The notes: generated by a model not told the origin, from the letters alone. Positions 10,363 through 20,690 are shown, counted from the stretch's first letter. The stretch is DNA of 64,000 bases from Symbiodinium natans (GCA_905221605.1 CAJNDS010000114.1:584355-648354), one strand, 5' to 3'. Translations and numbers: made by a program.

Positions 10363-11190
10363 TATCCAATGCCAATACTAATCTCAAAAACCATTTCCCA
10401 ATATCTTATGCTAAGACTATTAATTACCACCAATTACTAGTGCTAGGGCTAGTAGGAATTAGTAGGGATAACAAGACTAATATAGGTACTTCAAGTTAGT
10501 ACTCATACTCCTATTCCCCTTGGGGCGACAGTCGTTGCGCACATCCACTTGTCCTACCCTTGTAAGCCCTTCGTCACCCAAGGCCACAGCTTCATGGGAA
10601 TACAGTGGCATCCATGCACGAAGTTGCAAGGTTTGGGCTTCGTCGAAAGCTCGGCAAACCTACAGGAGCCGTCTAGAGCAGGGGTGATGTCTGTGAATCT
10701 TGGGCTGGAGTTGCCAACCCAACATTGATTGAGTCGCATTGTCTAGGTCGACATGTTACGTTCTGCGCAGGAAATCCGTCCTTGCTGCGCAGTCCAACAA
10801 GAGCAGCAGCGACAGTGAGGCGGCCAAACATGTACACACCTGCAGCGCAGGGCTTCCTTTGGCTGCCCCACACCATGCTCATGCTGAGGCTGTCTGGCGC
10901 TGCCTACTAGGTTCACGGGGAAAGCTTCTGTGCTGTGTCCGGCAGGATGCGGGTGCAAAGCCAGCACCGCCACTGCCTCAGCCTATCTGGCCTGTTGCAG
11001 CACGCTGCTACACCTCCGCCATGGGTTCTACCCTGGCTCCCATCCACAGATGAGTCGCCCGTAGAGCCCTAGAGTGTAGCCGCACGCAAGTGATCCGTCC
11101 CTCCCTGACTGAGACCCAGCGATTCACGCCTCGGATCGCTTTTGTAGGGCTAAGCCCCAACCCTAAACCAGGGCGCCTGCCCCCCCCCCC
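10363..11190. other. no supported gene
   Basis: AT-rich to about 10520, then mixed sequence with short competing frames on both strands. A few AG-bounded open stretches exist, but none is clearly better than its antisense. Confidence 0.5.
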
Positions 11191-11193
11191 CCC

Positions 11194-11318
11194 CCCTCCT
11201 AAACCCTACACCCCAAACCCCAAACCCCAAACCCCAAACCCCAAACCCCAAACCCCAAACCCCAAACCCCAAACCCTAAACCCTAAACCCTAAACCCTAA
11301 ACCCTAAACCCTAAACCC
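11194..11318. repeat. ITR array with a homogeneous CCCCAAA block
   Basis: About ten CCCCAAA units followed by canonical CCCTAAA. The clean block of one variant suggests local expansion by slippage or unequal exchange rather than new telomerase synthesis (inference). Confidence 0.92.
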
Positions 11319-11328
11319 TACCCCCAAG

Positions 11329-11427
11329 GCGCGGCAGCACGGCCAGCGGCGCCAGCGGCGGCAGCCGCGATGCCGGCAAGGCTTCGCCTGCGGCCAAGGA
11401 GCCCAAGGAGGCCACCTGGCTGCCTTA
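11329..11427 (+). CDS. probable terminal exon
   Basis: Open frame of 32 codons between two ITRs, reading SGASGGSRDAGKASPAAKEP and ending at TAA (11425-11427). Gly/Ser/Ala/Lys-rich, so probably a flexible C-terminal tail. The upstream exons were not identified. Confidence 0.4.
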
Positions 11428-11455
11428 AGGGTTTAGGGTTTAGGGTTTAGGGTGA

Positions 11456-11610
11456 GCCCTGTGGTACTCTTTTGCCCCTTTTTGTTGGGTTCTGGGTTCC
11501 CTAAACCCCAAACCCCAAACCCTAAACCCTAAACCCTAAACTAAACCCGAAACCCTACAACCCAAGAAGGGTAGCCCTTATAAGATGGCTGCTGGGGCTC
11601 CAAGGCCAAA
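11456..11610. mobile_element. M7 MITE copy interrupted by an ITR
   Basis: AGCCCTGTGGTACTCTTTTG ... CAACCCAAGAAGGGTAGCCC ... ATGGCTGCTGGGGCTCCAAG is collinear with the copy at 18175-18287. A CCCTAAA-type array (about 11500-11552) lies between the TTCCC and CAACCC blocks. Confidence 0.65.
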
Positions 11611-12048
11611 GAGGCCAACAAGGAGGCCAAGGAGGCCAAGGCCTGCAGGAGGTTTTAGTTTTTTGACGTTACGGGTGGGGGGGGTGGGGGGTGGGGGGTG
11701 GGGGGTGGGGGGTGGGTGGGGGTGGGTGGGGGGTGGGGTGGATCTTGGGGGTGGGGGGTGGGGGGGGGTGGGGGTCCTAAACACTAAACCTTCCTAAACC
11801 CAAAGCCTGTTTTTTTTTGGATCTTAGGGCTTGATGTGGGGTTAGGTGGACGGGGTTTTATCAGATCCGATTTTCTCGCATTTCTTGATGATTTTGTCGA
11901 ATGGCCAGTTGATTCAGCTCGAGCGTTGGGTGTTGAATCAGGGTCAGGGAACGTGGACTGACCGTCTGTCCGGACAGCTCAAGAGCAGTTGTAGAGGTCC
12001 CCCGCCTGCTCTGCACTTGCGGTTAAATTGGGACTGTCACTCGTGCAG

Positions 12049-12959
12049 GACAGTGGTGGCGGCGCATCTCGGGAAGAGGCCGTGGAGTGGAAGACGCAGC
12101 TTCGGGTAAGGTAGCGGTGCTTGGATGTGTGAGACCCCTTCTCATTTGGGAGTATACCTGAAATAGACCCCCCCCAAATAGTAGGATTCCCTTCTAATAA
12201 GGACCCCAACAAGGTACCCCTAATTTTAACGCTACGCGGCCCGCCTCGGCCGGGGCCTTGGCAGCCTTTTGAAGACCAGGCTCACCGATTCCGCAGATCC
12301 CTCATGTCATTGTCGAGCCGATGTGCTGCTCAATGATAGCGGGTTGGGGGCGGGGGTGGGGGGGGGGGGGGCGCAAGATCCCCAAGCTTTCATCAGGCAG
12401 CTAGCAGCTGGAGCAGCCCCCTTGTTTCTGCAGGACCTTGCAAAGCACCATTCGCCTTCGGACTTTTTGGTGCTGCGTGTAGGGTTTAGGGTTTGGGGTT
12501 TAGGATTTAGGGTTTAGGGTTTAGGGTTCCTGTGCTTCCAGCCTGGCCGTTTGCACCATTTTTAAAACCAATGGACTGGGACGTGGCTCCTCGTCGGGCT
12601 GTCAGCCTCCCCTATGCACATGGTCGGCTGGTGCTTCGTGATCCCCTGCAGATCACGGTTTAGGGTTTAGGGTTTAGGGTTTAGGGACTCCGTTCCTTGC
12701 ACTTGGCATGTTGCCCTTTACTGTCGAGTCGCCTCCCCTTCGACATGCCCGCTTGGGTTTAGGGTTTAGGGTTTAGGGTTTAGGGTTTAGGGTTTAGGGT
12801 TTAGGGTTTAGGGTTTAGGGTTTAGGGTTCAGGGTTTAGGGTTTAGGGTTTAGGGTTTAGGGGGCTTAGTTGAAAGATGAAGAATTCGCGTTGGTATCCT
12901 TGTTGGAGACTGTTCAAGACAAGCTGTGCGGGCATTCAGCCCCACGTTTCACCCCCTAG
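12049..12959 (+). CDS. multi-exon gene fragment, unknown protein
   Basis: Five successive plus-strand exons separated by ITRs or MITEs. (1) 12049-12105, exactly 57 bases between CAG and GTAAGG, includes DSGGGASREEAVEWKTQLR. (2) About 12297-12344, IPHVIVEPMCCSMIAG. (3) About 12373-12476, includes DPQAFIRQLAAGAAPLFLQD. (4) About 12542-12651, includes WPFAPFLKPMDWDVAPRRAV. (5) 12870-12959, includes LKDEEFALVSLLETVQDKLC, ending TAG, after the acceptor GGCTTAG at the edge of an ITR. No family is recognised. Exons 1 and 5 are the best supported; it is inference that all belong to one gene. Confidence 0.45.
12133..12230. mobile_element. M4-like MITE inside an intron
   Basis: Contains the family blocks CCCCCAAATAGTAGGATTCC and AAGGACCCCAACAAGGTACC, with degraded ends. 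It lies between two exons of the gene at 12049-12959. Confidence 0.5.
12753..12862. repeat. ITR array (TTTAGGG)
   Basis: Fifteen nearly perfect units filling the space between two exon-like segments. Shorter arrays lie at 12482-12526 and 12657-12686. Confidence 0.93.
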
Positions 12960-12987
12960 TGATTTGCCATCCGTCGGCTTTCTCCGG

Positions 12988-13265
12988 CCCTAAACCCGAA
13001 ACCATAAACCCTAAACCCGATAGCCCTATAACCCTTAACCCCTGAAACCCGAAAGCCCTATAAACCCCAAGCCCTAAACTCGATAACCCGTAAACCCCTG
13101 AAGGCCCTAAACCCTAAACCCTGAACCTCCCCCCAAAACCCTAAACCCCAAACCCCAAAACCCTAGACCGCAAACCCTGAACCCCAAGACAAGCCCTCAA
13201 GAAGGGCCGAAAGGCCCTAATCCCTAAACCCTCAACCCTAAACCCCAAACCCTAAACCCCAGAAG
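12988..13265. repeat. highly degenerate ITR tract
   Basis: CCCTAAA units with frequent CGAAAGC, ATAACCC and GAACCC variants. It looks like an old array that has diverged; opposite-orientation units follow at 13363-13450. Confidence 0.8.
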
Positions 13266-13454
13266 GCCCTAAAGGGTCCCTCTAAGCCAGGCCCCCAGGG
13301 CCTCCACAAGCAGCCGACAGCGATCCCCATCGGCCTCCTCTGGCTCGCCACTCGCCTGCCTTGGGTTTAGGGTTTAGGGGTGAGGGGTGAGGGGTGAGGG
13401 GTTGAGGGTTTAGGGTTTAGGGGTTGAGGGTTTAGGGATGTTTAGGGTTCAGGG

Positions 13455-13600
13455 TTCCCCCTCCGGCAAATTAACAGAAGCAGCCGCCAAGGTATCGAGC
13501 CAGACGCACCGCTGCCAACAAATCCTCCGGGAACTGAGCGGTGATGGTTTCAGCACGCCAAAACTGTCACCGTCTGTCGTCGTCTCAGTCGGTTCTTCTT
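13455..13600 (+). CDS. possible exon
   Basis: Open frame after the ITR reading GKLTEAAAKVSSQTHRCQQI and continuing to about 13600. Composition is protein-like, but the antisense frame is open too, so the strand is uncertain. Confidence 0.25.
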
Positions 13601-14020
13601 TACCTCTCTTGACTAGAAGGCTTTGCCTGGAGAATCTGATGCCTCCACCGAGTATATTGGTAACCCCGCCGCGCGGAACGACCAAAAAAGGTGTGCCTCT
13701 TGATGCTGGGGAGGGGGTGAAGCTGATCAACGACTGGAGTATTCGGCATTTACCAGGTCTGCAAGCGAAATCCCTGGGCACTCGTATCCGAACTTGGCGT
13801 TGAGTCAGGCGGTCCGTCTTTGCCTCACCAGCCGAACACGGAGGAGTCGCCCTACCGCAGCCTAGCTGAGGTGCTGGCGGGAGCTTGTGTGAGGACGTGC
13901 TTTTGCATTTGGTCGGATGCCTTGGCTTTTGTGAACCGGACAGGTCGAGGAGAGATACCTTGCTGCAGCGAGGACGCTGAAGCATGCAACCATTGCAAGA
14001 CACTCTCTGGTCTCTTTTGG

Positions 14021-14091
14021 GGTTACTATTAGAAGGGCCCTAAACCCTAAACCCTAAACCCTAAACCCTACAGGTTACTATTAGAAGGGCC
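14021..14091. repeat. 33-base ITR flanked by a 19-bp direct duplication
   Basis: GGTTACTATTAGAAGGGCC occurs at 14021-14039 and again at 14073-14091. Between the copies lie 33 bases made of CCCTAAA units. This is the structure expected when telomeric repeat is inserted with duplication of the target. Confidence 0.9.
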
Positions 14092-14195
14092 TTTAGGGTA
14101 CCCAAAAAAGGGACCATCATTCCGAGAGCTCACCATCTTGGTCGTGTGAGGTGGTAACCATGCGTGTTGAGGGGTTTAGGGTTTAGGGTTTAGGG

Positions 14196-14436
14196 TTCTT
14201 AAGGGAGGGGGCTTCACGCAGGTTATGTAGCCCAAGGTCCCCTAATACTCCCCACTACTCCCCAAAGGCTCCCTAAGGCTCCCTAAGCTTCCCTAAGGTT
14301 CCCTAAGGTTCCCTAAGGTTCCCTAGGCACCTACCCCCTATGAACCCTAAACCCTAAACCCTGAACCCTGAACCCTGAACCCTGAACCCTAAACCCTAAA
14401 CCCTAAACCCTAAACCCTAAACCCTCTTAAGAGCCC
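14196..14436. mobile_element. M6 MITE copy interrupted by an ITR
   Basis: Starts GGGTTCTTAAGGGAGGGGG, contains five tandem CCCTAAGGTT-type blocks, and after ACCCCCTATGAA passes into about 85 bases of CCCTAAA/CCCTGAA before CTCTTAAGAGCCC. Compare the intact copy at 3222-3365. Confidence 0.7.
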
Positions 14437-14805
14437 TATAACTATAAGAGCGGGGGAACTCACCGGTCGGCCACGCGCGCCGCAGCCCTTGGAAGGAAGG
14501 ATCCTACAACTGGGCTGCCGGCTGGGGCCCGAGCTGGTATGAAGTCCGAATCCGAACCCTAAACCCTAAGCCCTAAACCCTAAACCCTAAACCCTAGACC
14601 CTAAACCCTAAACCCTAAACCCTAAACCCTAAACCATCGCCTTGCCCACAGCCGTGTACGTCCACTGGAGGTTTCGGCAGCGAAGTTCTACTGGCACTAG
14701 TCGTAGGTCCTGTGAGGGGATATTTCAGATTTGCCCGTATTGGGTACCCTAAACCCCCTAAATCCTAAACCCTAAACCCTAAACCCTAGACCCTAAACCC
14801 TAAAG

Positions 14806-16953
14806 AGGGAATTAAGGGCCATCTTAGAGCCGCTTCCCCCTTCCGAGATTTGCAGCACCTGCGGGCGTCTGGGGCATCCGCTCTGCGGCCTCAGGCCAGG
14901 CTGCGGGATGCTTTGGGTTTAGGGTTTAGGGTTTAGGGTTCAGGGTTTAGGGTTTAGGGTTTAGGGTTTAGGGTTTAGGGTTTAGGGTTTAGGGTTTAAG
15001 GTTTAGGGTTTAGGGTTTAGGGTTTAGGGTTTAGGGTTTAGGGTTTAGGGTTTAGGGTTTAGGGTTTAGGGTTTAGGTGCAGTAAGACCCATCCTGCTCT
15101 GCATGCTCTTCTTGAATGCCCTCTATCTTCCGCTCTCCCGCAGCGCATTCTTCCTGAGCCAGCAATGCCCCATATCCTTGCCCTGAGCAGCCACTGAGAG
15201 CCCCACGAAGCTCCCAAGCAGCCGCGGAGCGGAGTACCTGAGGTACTGGATCACTCTGCGATCGGCTTGGCTCAGGCAAGACCATCAGACTACTTGGAGG
15301 TTCAGGGTACTTGTTAACCAATTATAACTGTACTTATAGCCCACTTATAAGCCCCTTAAGTGCCCTATTATGGTTATAAGTATTAAAAGTACACTTATCA
15401 TGGGTGAATAAGTACCATGAACCTCCAAGTAGGGCCGAGCTTGCAGAACACTTCTGCGCCTCAATCAGCAAACCTAGAGTTCCGCAATCGCAGCCAGCAG
15501 CATGAGTACAAGTAAGTGGGGGTTTTACGAAAACAGGGGACCCTTAAAGTAGCCCCCCCGCCCCCCAAATAGTAGGATTTCAGGGTTTAGGGTTTAGGGT
15601 TTCTTATAGTACAGACCCCAGAAGGCACCGCGATTTCGGAAGCCCCCAAGTGTGAGAGGTTGCCGGAGGAGATTGTGGGTGAAGAGCCTCACAGCTTCGA
15701 GGCCAAGACCGCATGCAGGGTTTAGGGTTTAGGGTTTAGGGTTTAGGGTTCCGGGTTTAGTTTGGCTCAGAAGCTCTCCAAACTTGGGCGCCTGCCTGAA
15801 GGACCCGGGCTCTGTGCAGATCGCCCGACAAGCACAGATAGGCCGGGTTTCGTTCCGATGTATCCTAAACCCTAAACCCTAAACCCTAAACCCTAAACCC
15901 TAAACCCTAAACCCTAAACCCTAAACCCTAAACCCTAAAATTCCATTCCCTGGTCCCCAGCTCTCAGACTACGTCCCTGAACTCAGCCCTGAATCTGAAG
16001 GCTTTGTGCGGGAGATCAGTGAGGGCGAGGCAGAAGATCTTGAGGTCCGAAGCCGGCAGATGGCCCCTGCACTCTAGGGTTTGGGGTTTAGGGTTTAGGG
16101 TTCAGGGGTTTAGGGTCGTAGTGTCTGTACACACAGCACCTAGAGAGCAAGGTGTAAGATTCTTGTATCCTGCCAGAGATGTGTTCGACTTGGTGTTTTG
16201 TTTTCTTCCCAGAGACTCGAAAACCCCTTAATTAAGCAATATACCTTAAATTATAGTAGGAACCCTAATATGATTTAAGGTATTTTCTTTATTTAAGGGG
16301 TTTTGGAGGCTCTGGGTTCCTGTGCTTCTGATGCGGAGGACTGCCTGGATGCCATTCAAAGGCCATTCCCGCTGCTACGGCGGTCGATTCCCCTGTCGCA
16401 GGCCAGCACTTCGATTCAGGGACCTGCAGCGGCCTTAGGGTTTAGGGTTTTGTGAGGCTTGGGGGTTTGGGGTTTAGGATTTAGGGTTTAGGGCTCAAGC
16501 CCTGAACCCTATCCCTAAACCCTCAGTTGTAAAAGCTCTCCGTAATTCCGCAGCGAGGCGGTCCAATATGCCGAGGCCTTGTGGGATCGGAGCTCAGCTG
16601 TTTGTGTGCTTTGCTTGGCAATCCTGTGGTGCATAAGAATATATATATATATATACATACACATGTAGAGTAACAAATAAAGAGAGTAGTATATAGTAAT
16701 GTACATATATATATATATGTTATGTATAGTAGTATGATATGTACATAGTAAATTGTGGTGGTAACTGTGGTAACATATATGACATTCGTCTCGTTTCAGC
16801 TTCATAGGCAAGGAAGAGGCAATAGTGACATGCCCACTATGTGACCCAGACCAAGCCTTGCAAGGAAGACTGACTGCTTGGGCAGCAATGCGCCGCAACT
16901 TGCACCGCAAAGCGATCATTTGTGATTGCCCGAGCTGCGTGGGCCCGCCATAG
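14806..16953 (+). CDS. multi-exon gene with C-terminal Cys-rich module, unknown
   Basis: Exons, all plus strand: about 14806-14916 (FRDLQHLRASGASALRPQAR); 15447-15511 between CAG and a GTAAGT donor (SAPQSANLEFRNRSQQHEYK); about 15651-15717 (CERLPEEIVGEEPHSFEAKT); about 15761-15864 after GGGTTTAG (SLAQKLSKLGRLPEGPGLCA); 15961-16074 after CCCCAG (LSDYVPELSPESEGFVREIS); about 16339-16436 (DCLDAIQRPFPLLRRS); about 16554-16636 (EAVQYAEALWDRSSAVCVLC); and 16800-16953 after TTTCAG, ending TAG. The last exon contains CPLCDPDQ and, 33 residues later, CDCPSC, a CxxC...CxCxxC pattern that could bind zinc (inference). Introns consist of ITRs, an M4 MITE, an M2 MITE and an AT microsatellite. I do not recognise the family. 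The Ala/Ile-rich minus frame over the last exon is a shadow. Confidence 0.5.
14913..15077. repeat. ITR array (TTTAGGG), 23 units
   Basis: One of the longest clean arrays here, with a single TTCAGGG and a single TTTAAGG variant. Directly after it lies a minus-strand open frame. Confidence 0.95.
15073..15290 (-). CDS. possible minus-strand exon
   Basis: Open for about 72 codons between an M1 MITE and an ITR, containing QVLRSAAAWELRGALSGCSG and ending QDGSYCT. If real, it interrupts a run of plus-strand exons and may be an intronic gene fragment. The plus strand has competing shorter frames. Confidence 0.3.
15291..15431. mobile_element. M1 MITE copy, intact
   Basis: Both ends are complete: TACTTGGAGGTTCAGGGTAC and GTACCATGAACCTCCAAGTA. 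Length 141 bp. The best reference copy of the family together with 28671-28816. Confidence 0.9.
15519..15650. mobile_element. M4 MITE copy with ITR, inside an intron
   Basis: GGGGTTTTACGAAAACAGGG and the CCCCCCAAATAGTAGGATTT block lead into three TTTAGGG units. ACAGACCCCAGAAGGCACCG and CGATTTCGGAAGCCCCC close the element. It lies between two exons of the gene at 14806-16953. Confidence 0.65.
16208..16316. mobile_element. M2 MITE copy
   Basis: Ends CCCAGAGACTCGAAAACCCC and GGGGTTTTGGAGGCTCTGGG, with an interior of AATATACCTTAAATTATAGT and its inverse. About 109 bp, AT-rich centre. Other copies at 21033-21141 and 25462-25570. Confidence 0.88.
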
Positions 16954-17280
16954 TCCTAACATTAAAGTCAATTCTAGCATCAGGATCAGCAATATACCGG
17001 CCCTGAAGCTAGGGCGTGCTAGGGCGAGACAGAAGCAGCTTCATGTCATGCCTCTGTGCACATTGTGCCAAGAGACATGCAGTGCCTCATGCAGTAGCCA
17101 CTGCAAGCAGGCTTGTGCTCACTTGTGCAAGATTTCACTCCAGACATTGGTCTGGCTTCGCAGTATCTAGAGAAGCGGCCCAAGTACTCATGGTGGCCTG
17201 CTGAGGGCTAGATTCGAGTTGAGAGCGAAGTGATTGGTAGAAGAAGCCTAAGTTGGACCAGGCCACGAATGAAAGGTTCG

Positions 17281-17625
17281 TCAGCCGACTACTAAGTCAG
17301 GGCGTTCGGGCAAGCAGCTGGAGTTTTGTACAGCTTGCTTGGCGAGGCTTAGCCTAGCTCTGCGTGGATCAAAGATGATCAAAGCAGTTCCGGTCACTGG
17401 GCTCGCTGCAAAGCGGGCCATCCCCAAAGAAGCGCTGAGATCTGAGGATAGCTGAACAGTAGAGATCTTGCAGTGCATCTTCCCCGGCACGAGTCGTTTC
17501 AGCTGCTTTGAGAAATCGTGTAGATTACGCGTGCAGGTGGGCAGTGCCAGGTTGCCAGAGTAGGTCGAAGGCCTCGGAAAAGGCCGTGGCCTCTCACGGC
17601 AGGGCCTGGCCTCAGCTGCCGGGGT
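17281..17625 (-). CDS. terminal exon, unknown protein
   Basis: The minus strand is open for about 110 codons, ending TGA at 17281. It includes NLHDFSKQLKRLV, then MHCKISTVQLSSDLSASLGM, then TGTALIIFDPRRARLSLAKQ and a C-terminus PERPDLVVG. The protein-like composition over this length, with GC-rich third positions, makes it the best minus-strand exon here. A GTGCAG or GGCAG acceptor near 17620 would start it. No family is recognised. It points towards the plus-strand gene ending at 16953, so the two are convergent. Confidence 0.5.
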   Translation of the reverse strand, partial: TPAAEARPCRERPRPFPRPSTYSGNLALPTCTRNLHDFSKQLKRLVPGKMHCKISTVQLSSDLSASLGMARFAASPVTGTALIIFDPRRARLSLAKQAVQNSSCLPERPDLVVG

Positions 17626-17636
17626 GCAGAGACTCG

Positions 17637-17758
17637 GGTTTAGGGTTTAGGGTTTAGGGTTTCGGGTTTCGGGTTCAGGCTTTAGGGTGTGGGGTTCAGG
17701 GTTTAGGGTTTGGGGTTTAGGGTTCAGGGTTTAGGGGGTTTAGGGTTTAGGGTTTAGG
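17637..17758. repeat. ITR array (TTTAGGG, mixed variants)
   Basis: Units with TTCGGG, TTCAGG and TTTGGGG variants scattered through the array. Confidence 0.9.
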
Positions 17759-17767
17759 ACTAGACCG

Positions 17768-18123
17768 GGCCATTCCTGTGTATCAGGGCGCCGTGATATC
17801 GCAGCTCACGAGGCATAGGTTTTGGAATCTGACGGAAGTCATACGATGCCCTTTTGGTTCCATAAAACTTGCGTCCCGGGTGTCATCCCGCAACCCTACA
17901 CCCTATACCCCTCAATCCTAACCGCCCTAAAGCGCCCTCAGCTCTTGCTGATACTCGCAAGCGTGCTCGCGCTGTGGAGGAGTAACTCCGGTAGGTTCCT
18001 TGCCGCCGGCCCAGCATCCCGGCAGAGGTGGCAGAGGTCGCGTTTCAACCTGGAGGCTGCAGATGCTCAACGCAAGGGTGTTCCCTTCGCCCACGGCCAG
18101 CTCGAGCAGCTGTTTTCATCTTA
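17768..18123 (+). CDS. one or two probable exons, unknown
   Basis: An open frame 17768-17880 reads AVISQLTRHRFWNLTEVIRC. A second frame to the TAG at 18121-18123 includes LLLILASVLALWRSNSGRFL (a possible membrane helix) and FNLEAADAQRKGVPFAHGQL. A splice between them near 17880-17940 would be needed. Confidence 0.35.
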
Positions 18124-18174
18124 GGGTTTAGGGTTTAGGGTTTAGGGTTTAGGGTTTAGGGTTTAGGGCTTAGG

Positions 18175-18287
18175 TAGCCCAGTGGTACCCTTGTTACCCT
18201 TTTGTTGGTTCGGGTTTCCCTTGCAAGGTAACCAACCCAAGGAAGGGCGCCCTGATTGTAAGATGGTTACTGGGCTACCAAGGTGGT
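18175..18287. mobile_element. M7 MITE copy, intact
   Basis: Left end TAGCCCAGTGGTACCCTTGT and right end GATGGTTACTGGGCTACCAA are inverse complements in their outer part. The centre GGTTTCCCTTGCAAGGTAAC is a short palindrome. Confidence 0.7.
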
Positions 18288-18311
18288 AGCAGTTTTGGGT
18301 TTGAAGGCTAT

Positions 18312-18462
18312 CAACCCTAAACCCTAAACCCTAAACCCTAAACCCTAAACCCTAAACCCTAAACCCTAAACCCTAAACCCTAAACCCTAAACCCTAAGCC
18401 CTAAACCCTAACCCTAAACCCTAAACCCTAAACCCTAAACCCTAAACCCTAAACCCTAAACC
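18312..18462. repeat. ITR array (CCCTAAA)
   Basis: About 21 units, nearly perfect. It points opposite to the array at 18122-18170, so an M7 MITE lies between inverted ITRs. Confidence 0.95.
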
Positions 18463-18463
18463 A

Positions 18464-18548
18464 ACATGCGGGAACCCCTGGTCCGGGCTCAGGTGGCTTT
18501 TCTCTGTCAGGGCCTGGGGCCAGGCAAAACAAGCCGATCAGTCTCGTG
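18464..18548 (+). CDS. possible exon
   Basis: Open frame MREPLVRAQVAFLCQGLGPG followed by KTSRSVS and TGA. ITR upstream, M1-like element downstream. Short, moderate support. Confidence 0.3.
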
Positions 18549-18560
18549 AGGTCCTTTGGA

Positions 18561-18727
18561 AGTACTGGGAGGTTCATGGATACTTAGGGTCCCAAGTATA
18601 AGTCTACTTCTACTCTACTTAGGGGACTCTGGGAGCAATGCGTCTACTTAACCACCTACTTGTGGGACTTCGGGAGCTCACAAGTACCGTTCTTTTTGGG
18701 GGTTATAAGTACCCATGAGCCTCCTAG
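18561..18727. mobile_element. diverged M1 MITE copy
   Basis: Outer ends TACTGGGAGGTTCATGGATA and ATAAGTACCCATGAGCCTCC are those of M1. The interior differs, with repeated GTCTACTT motifs. Confidence 0.65.
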
Positions 18728-19013
18728 AAGCCATCTGCGCAGCTGTTTAGTCATGTGTGCGTCTGCAGGCGCGCGCTCGCGACCGTCAGTAGCCTCAAGA
18801 AGCTTCATCATCCAGGGCTGGATAGATGTTTGGGGTTTAGGGTTTAGGGTTTGGGGTTTAGGGCTCCCCGGTGAGCCTGTAAGCTCAAACGCCCTGAACA
18901 AACCCAAGTGCGCCATTGCGATCTGTGCACATTCACGTCCAGGCTGGCTGAAGCAAAGACTCCCGATGTGCGACACAAACAGTGAGCAAGGGTGCATCCC
19001 GGGAACTCAAGTT

Positions 19014-19106
19014 AGGTTTAGGGTTTAGGGTTTAGGGTTTAGGGTTTGGGGTTTAGGGTTTAGGGTTTGGGGTTTAGGGTTTAGGGTTTAGGGTTTAGGG
19101 TTTAGA
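19014..19106. repeat. ITR array (TTTAGGG)
   Basis: Thirteen units including two TTTGGGG. It abuts an M1 MITE at 19120. Confidence 0.93.
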
Positions 19107-19119
19107 GTACCATGACCCT

Positions 19120-19261
19120 CCTTGGAGGTTCATGGGACTTAGTAACCCAAGAATGACTGTACTTAGAACCCACTTACAAGCCTCGTAAGTGCCCTAATAT
19201 GGTACCCACTGGGTTATAAGCACAGTTCTCATTGGGTTATTAAGTACCATGAACCTCCAAG
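19120..19261. mobile_element. M1 MITE copy
   Basis: CTTGGAGGTTCATGGGACTT to AAGTACCATGAACCTCCAAG, 142 bp, with the interior ATATGGTACCCACTGGGTTA. Confidence 0.88.
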
Positions 19262-19625
19262 TGCAACCTCCCAAGCCCTAACCTTTAACCCTAATTTTTG
19301 TTTTAAATTTACCTCCCCCCGCCCTTGATTGGAAATTCAAGGTTTTGGGAAATAGATCCTGGGCCCGAAGCCCAAAGCACCAGACTCCCTAAACCTCAAG
19401 GTAGGTATCAGTTTGGGAGATTTTTTCATTTTCCCTTTGGTAAGTGCCGCAAAGCCCTACTACACAGCACTGGTAGACCTTACAACCCTAAGCCCTAAAC
19501 CCTAAACCCATGCAGCCTTCGGCAACATCACAAGCGTCTCACGATGCCAAAGAGACTTTGTGTTTCGGTTTCGGTACTTGCTTGGGCTGTTGAGATTCTG
19601 CAGTGCGCCGGTTTAGGCCGTTTAG

Positions 19626-19781
19626 GATGAAAAGCAACCACACCATTTGTGTGACGAGTTGGGTGATGTAGCTTGCAGCAGGATGCAGTTAGCTGCAATG
19701 AATGTTGCCTGCTATCGGAGTCGCGAACAGGCGGAAACACTGCATGTAGCGCAAACAAAGACAGTCCTGCATGGTTTGTAG
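19626..19781 (+). CDS. probable terminal exon
   Basis: After TTTAG an open frame of 51 codons plus TAG reads DEKQPHHLCDELGDVACSRM and then NVACYRSREQAETLHVAQTK. The acceptor context AG|GATG is typical here. The overlapping minus frame (106 codons) is treated as a shadow, though the choice is not certain. An M3 MITE follows within 40 bases. Confidence 0.4.
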   Translation, partial: DEKQPHHLCDELGDVACSRMQLAAMNVACYRSREQAETLHVAQTKTVLHGL

Positions 19782-19814
19782 AAGCCGCAAGCCTGAAGAG
19801 GTAGGGACATTGTG

Positions 19815-19917
19815 CTACTATTTGTTTAAGAACCCCAAAATTTAACACATATTCTTCCTTATAAGGGTAATATAGGATTATTATCCTTTTTTTTGGGTGT
19901 TCTTAAGCAAACAGTAG
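19815..19917. mobile_element. M3 MITE copy
   Basis: CTACTATTTGTTTAAGAACC to GTTCTTAAGCAAACAGTAG. The interior ATATTCTTCCTTATAAGGGT is shared by the copies at 26700, 52360 and 55536. Confidence 0.85.
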
Positions 19918-19957
19918 TGTGCGGTACCGGTAGCCATGGCTGTGATTCTTTAGTCGG

Positions 19958-20388
19958 CTACCCAATGCCATGGTAGCTCGCGACGCTCGGCGGCAGTACC
20001 GCACAGCTTGGAGACTTTGTCCGTGTAGAGTTGTGAAAAAAGCAACAAGGTGATTCAAAACTGTTGGGGTTAAGAGAACGTCTCCAATCACATGGCCGCG
20101 GAGGCACCGGCAGCCCTTTTGGCGCTAGGCCTTTCAGGCCCAATGTTTGTGTCGCAGATTCGCGCATTAGCGTGGGGGCCGAGTCTTGCAGGTGTGCAAT
20201 GCAGTACAAACATGAGCTTTGAGCACCGCCGTCTGCAGGACTGTTGTGCTGATGTTTGTGCAACTGCGTCACCTCCAAGTCACTTGACGATGCCCCTGGG
20301 AGGACACGTATACCTTCTTGACGTCGCAGCTGCACTGCCAAAGTTGTTGCGAGGCCTTGTGACAGCCAGGTTAGGGTTTAGGGTTTAG
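19958..20388. CDS. coding-like segment, strand undecided
   Basis: The minus strand is open for 127 codons (19958-20341, with ALGLKGLAPKG-like text) and the plus strand for about 95 codons (20092-20388, GPMFVSQIRALAWGPSLAGV). Both have protein-like composition. At least one exon is probable. Confidence 0.35.
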
Positions 20389-20690
20389 GCTTCGGGGTTT
20401 AGGGTTTAGGGTTTTCTGCATGTGAGCCAATGTGCAGGGCGGCTGGGGGGTAGAGGGGGAGGAGGGGGCCGGGGGCACCGGGCGCTGCGTGCAGGAGGAG
20501 TGGCGGTCATGCCTTTGCATGCTGAGCTGCGACATTTTCCAGGCAGCTCGGTTCAAAGATCTTGGCAGCCCGCTTTGCCTTCCAGTCCGAGACATGGGGT
20601 CGCTAAAATCATGGATTGTTTTGGGATCCCTTTTTTACTGGCCCTAGACCCTAAACCCTCCTGATAATTCATTGTAACCATCTTCCACAG

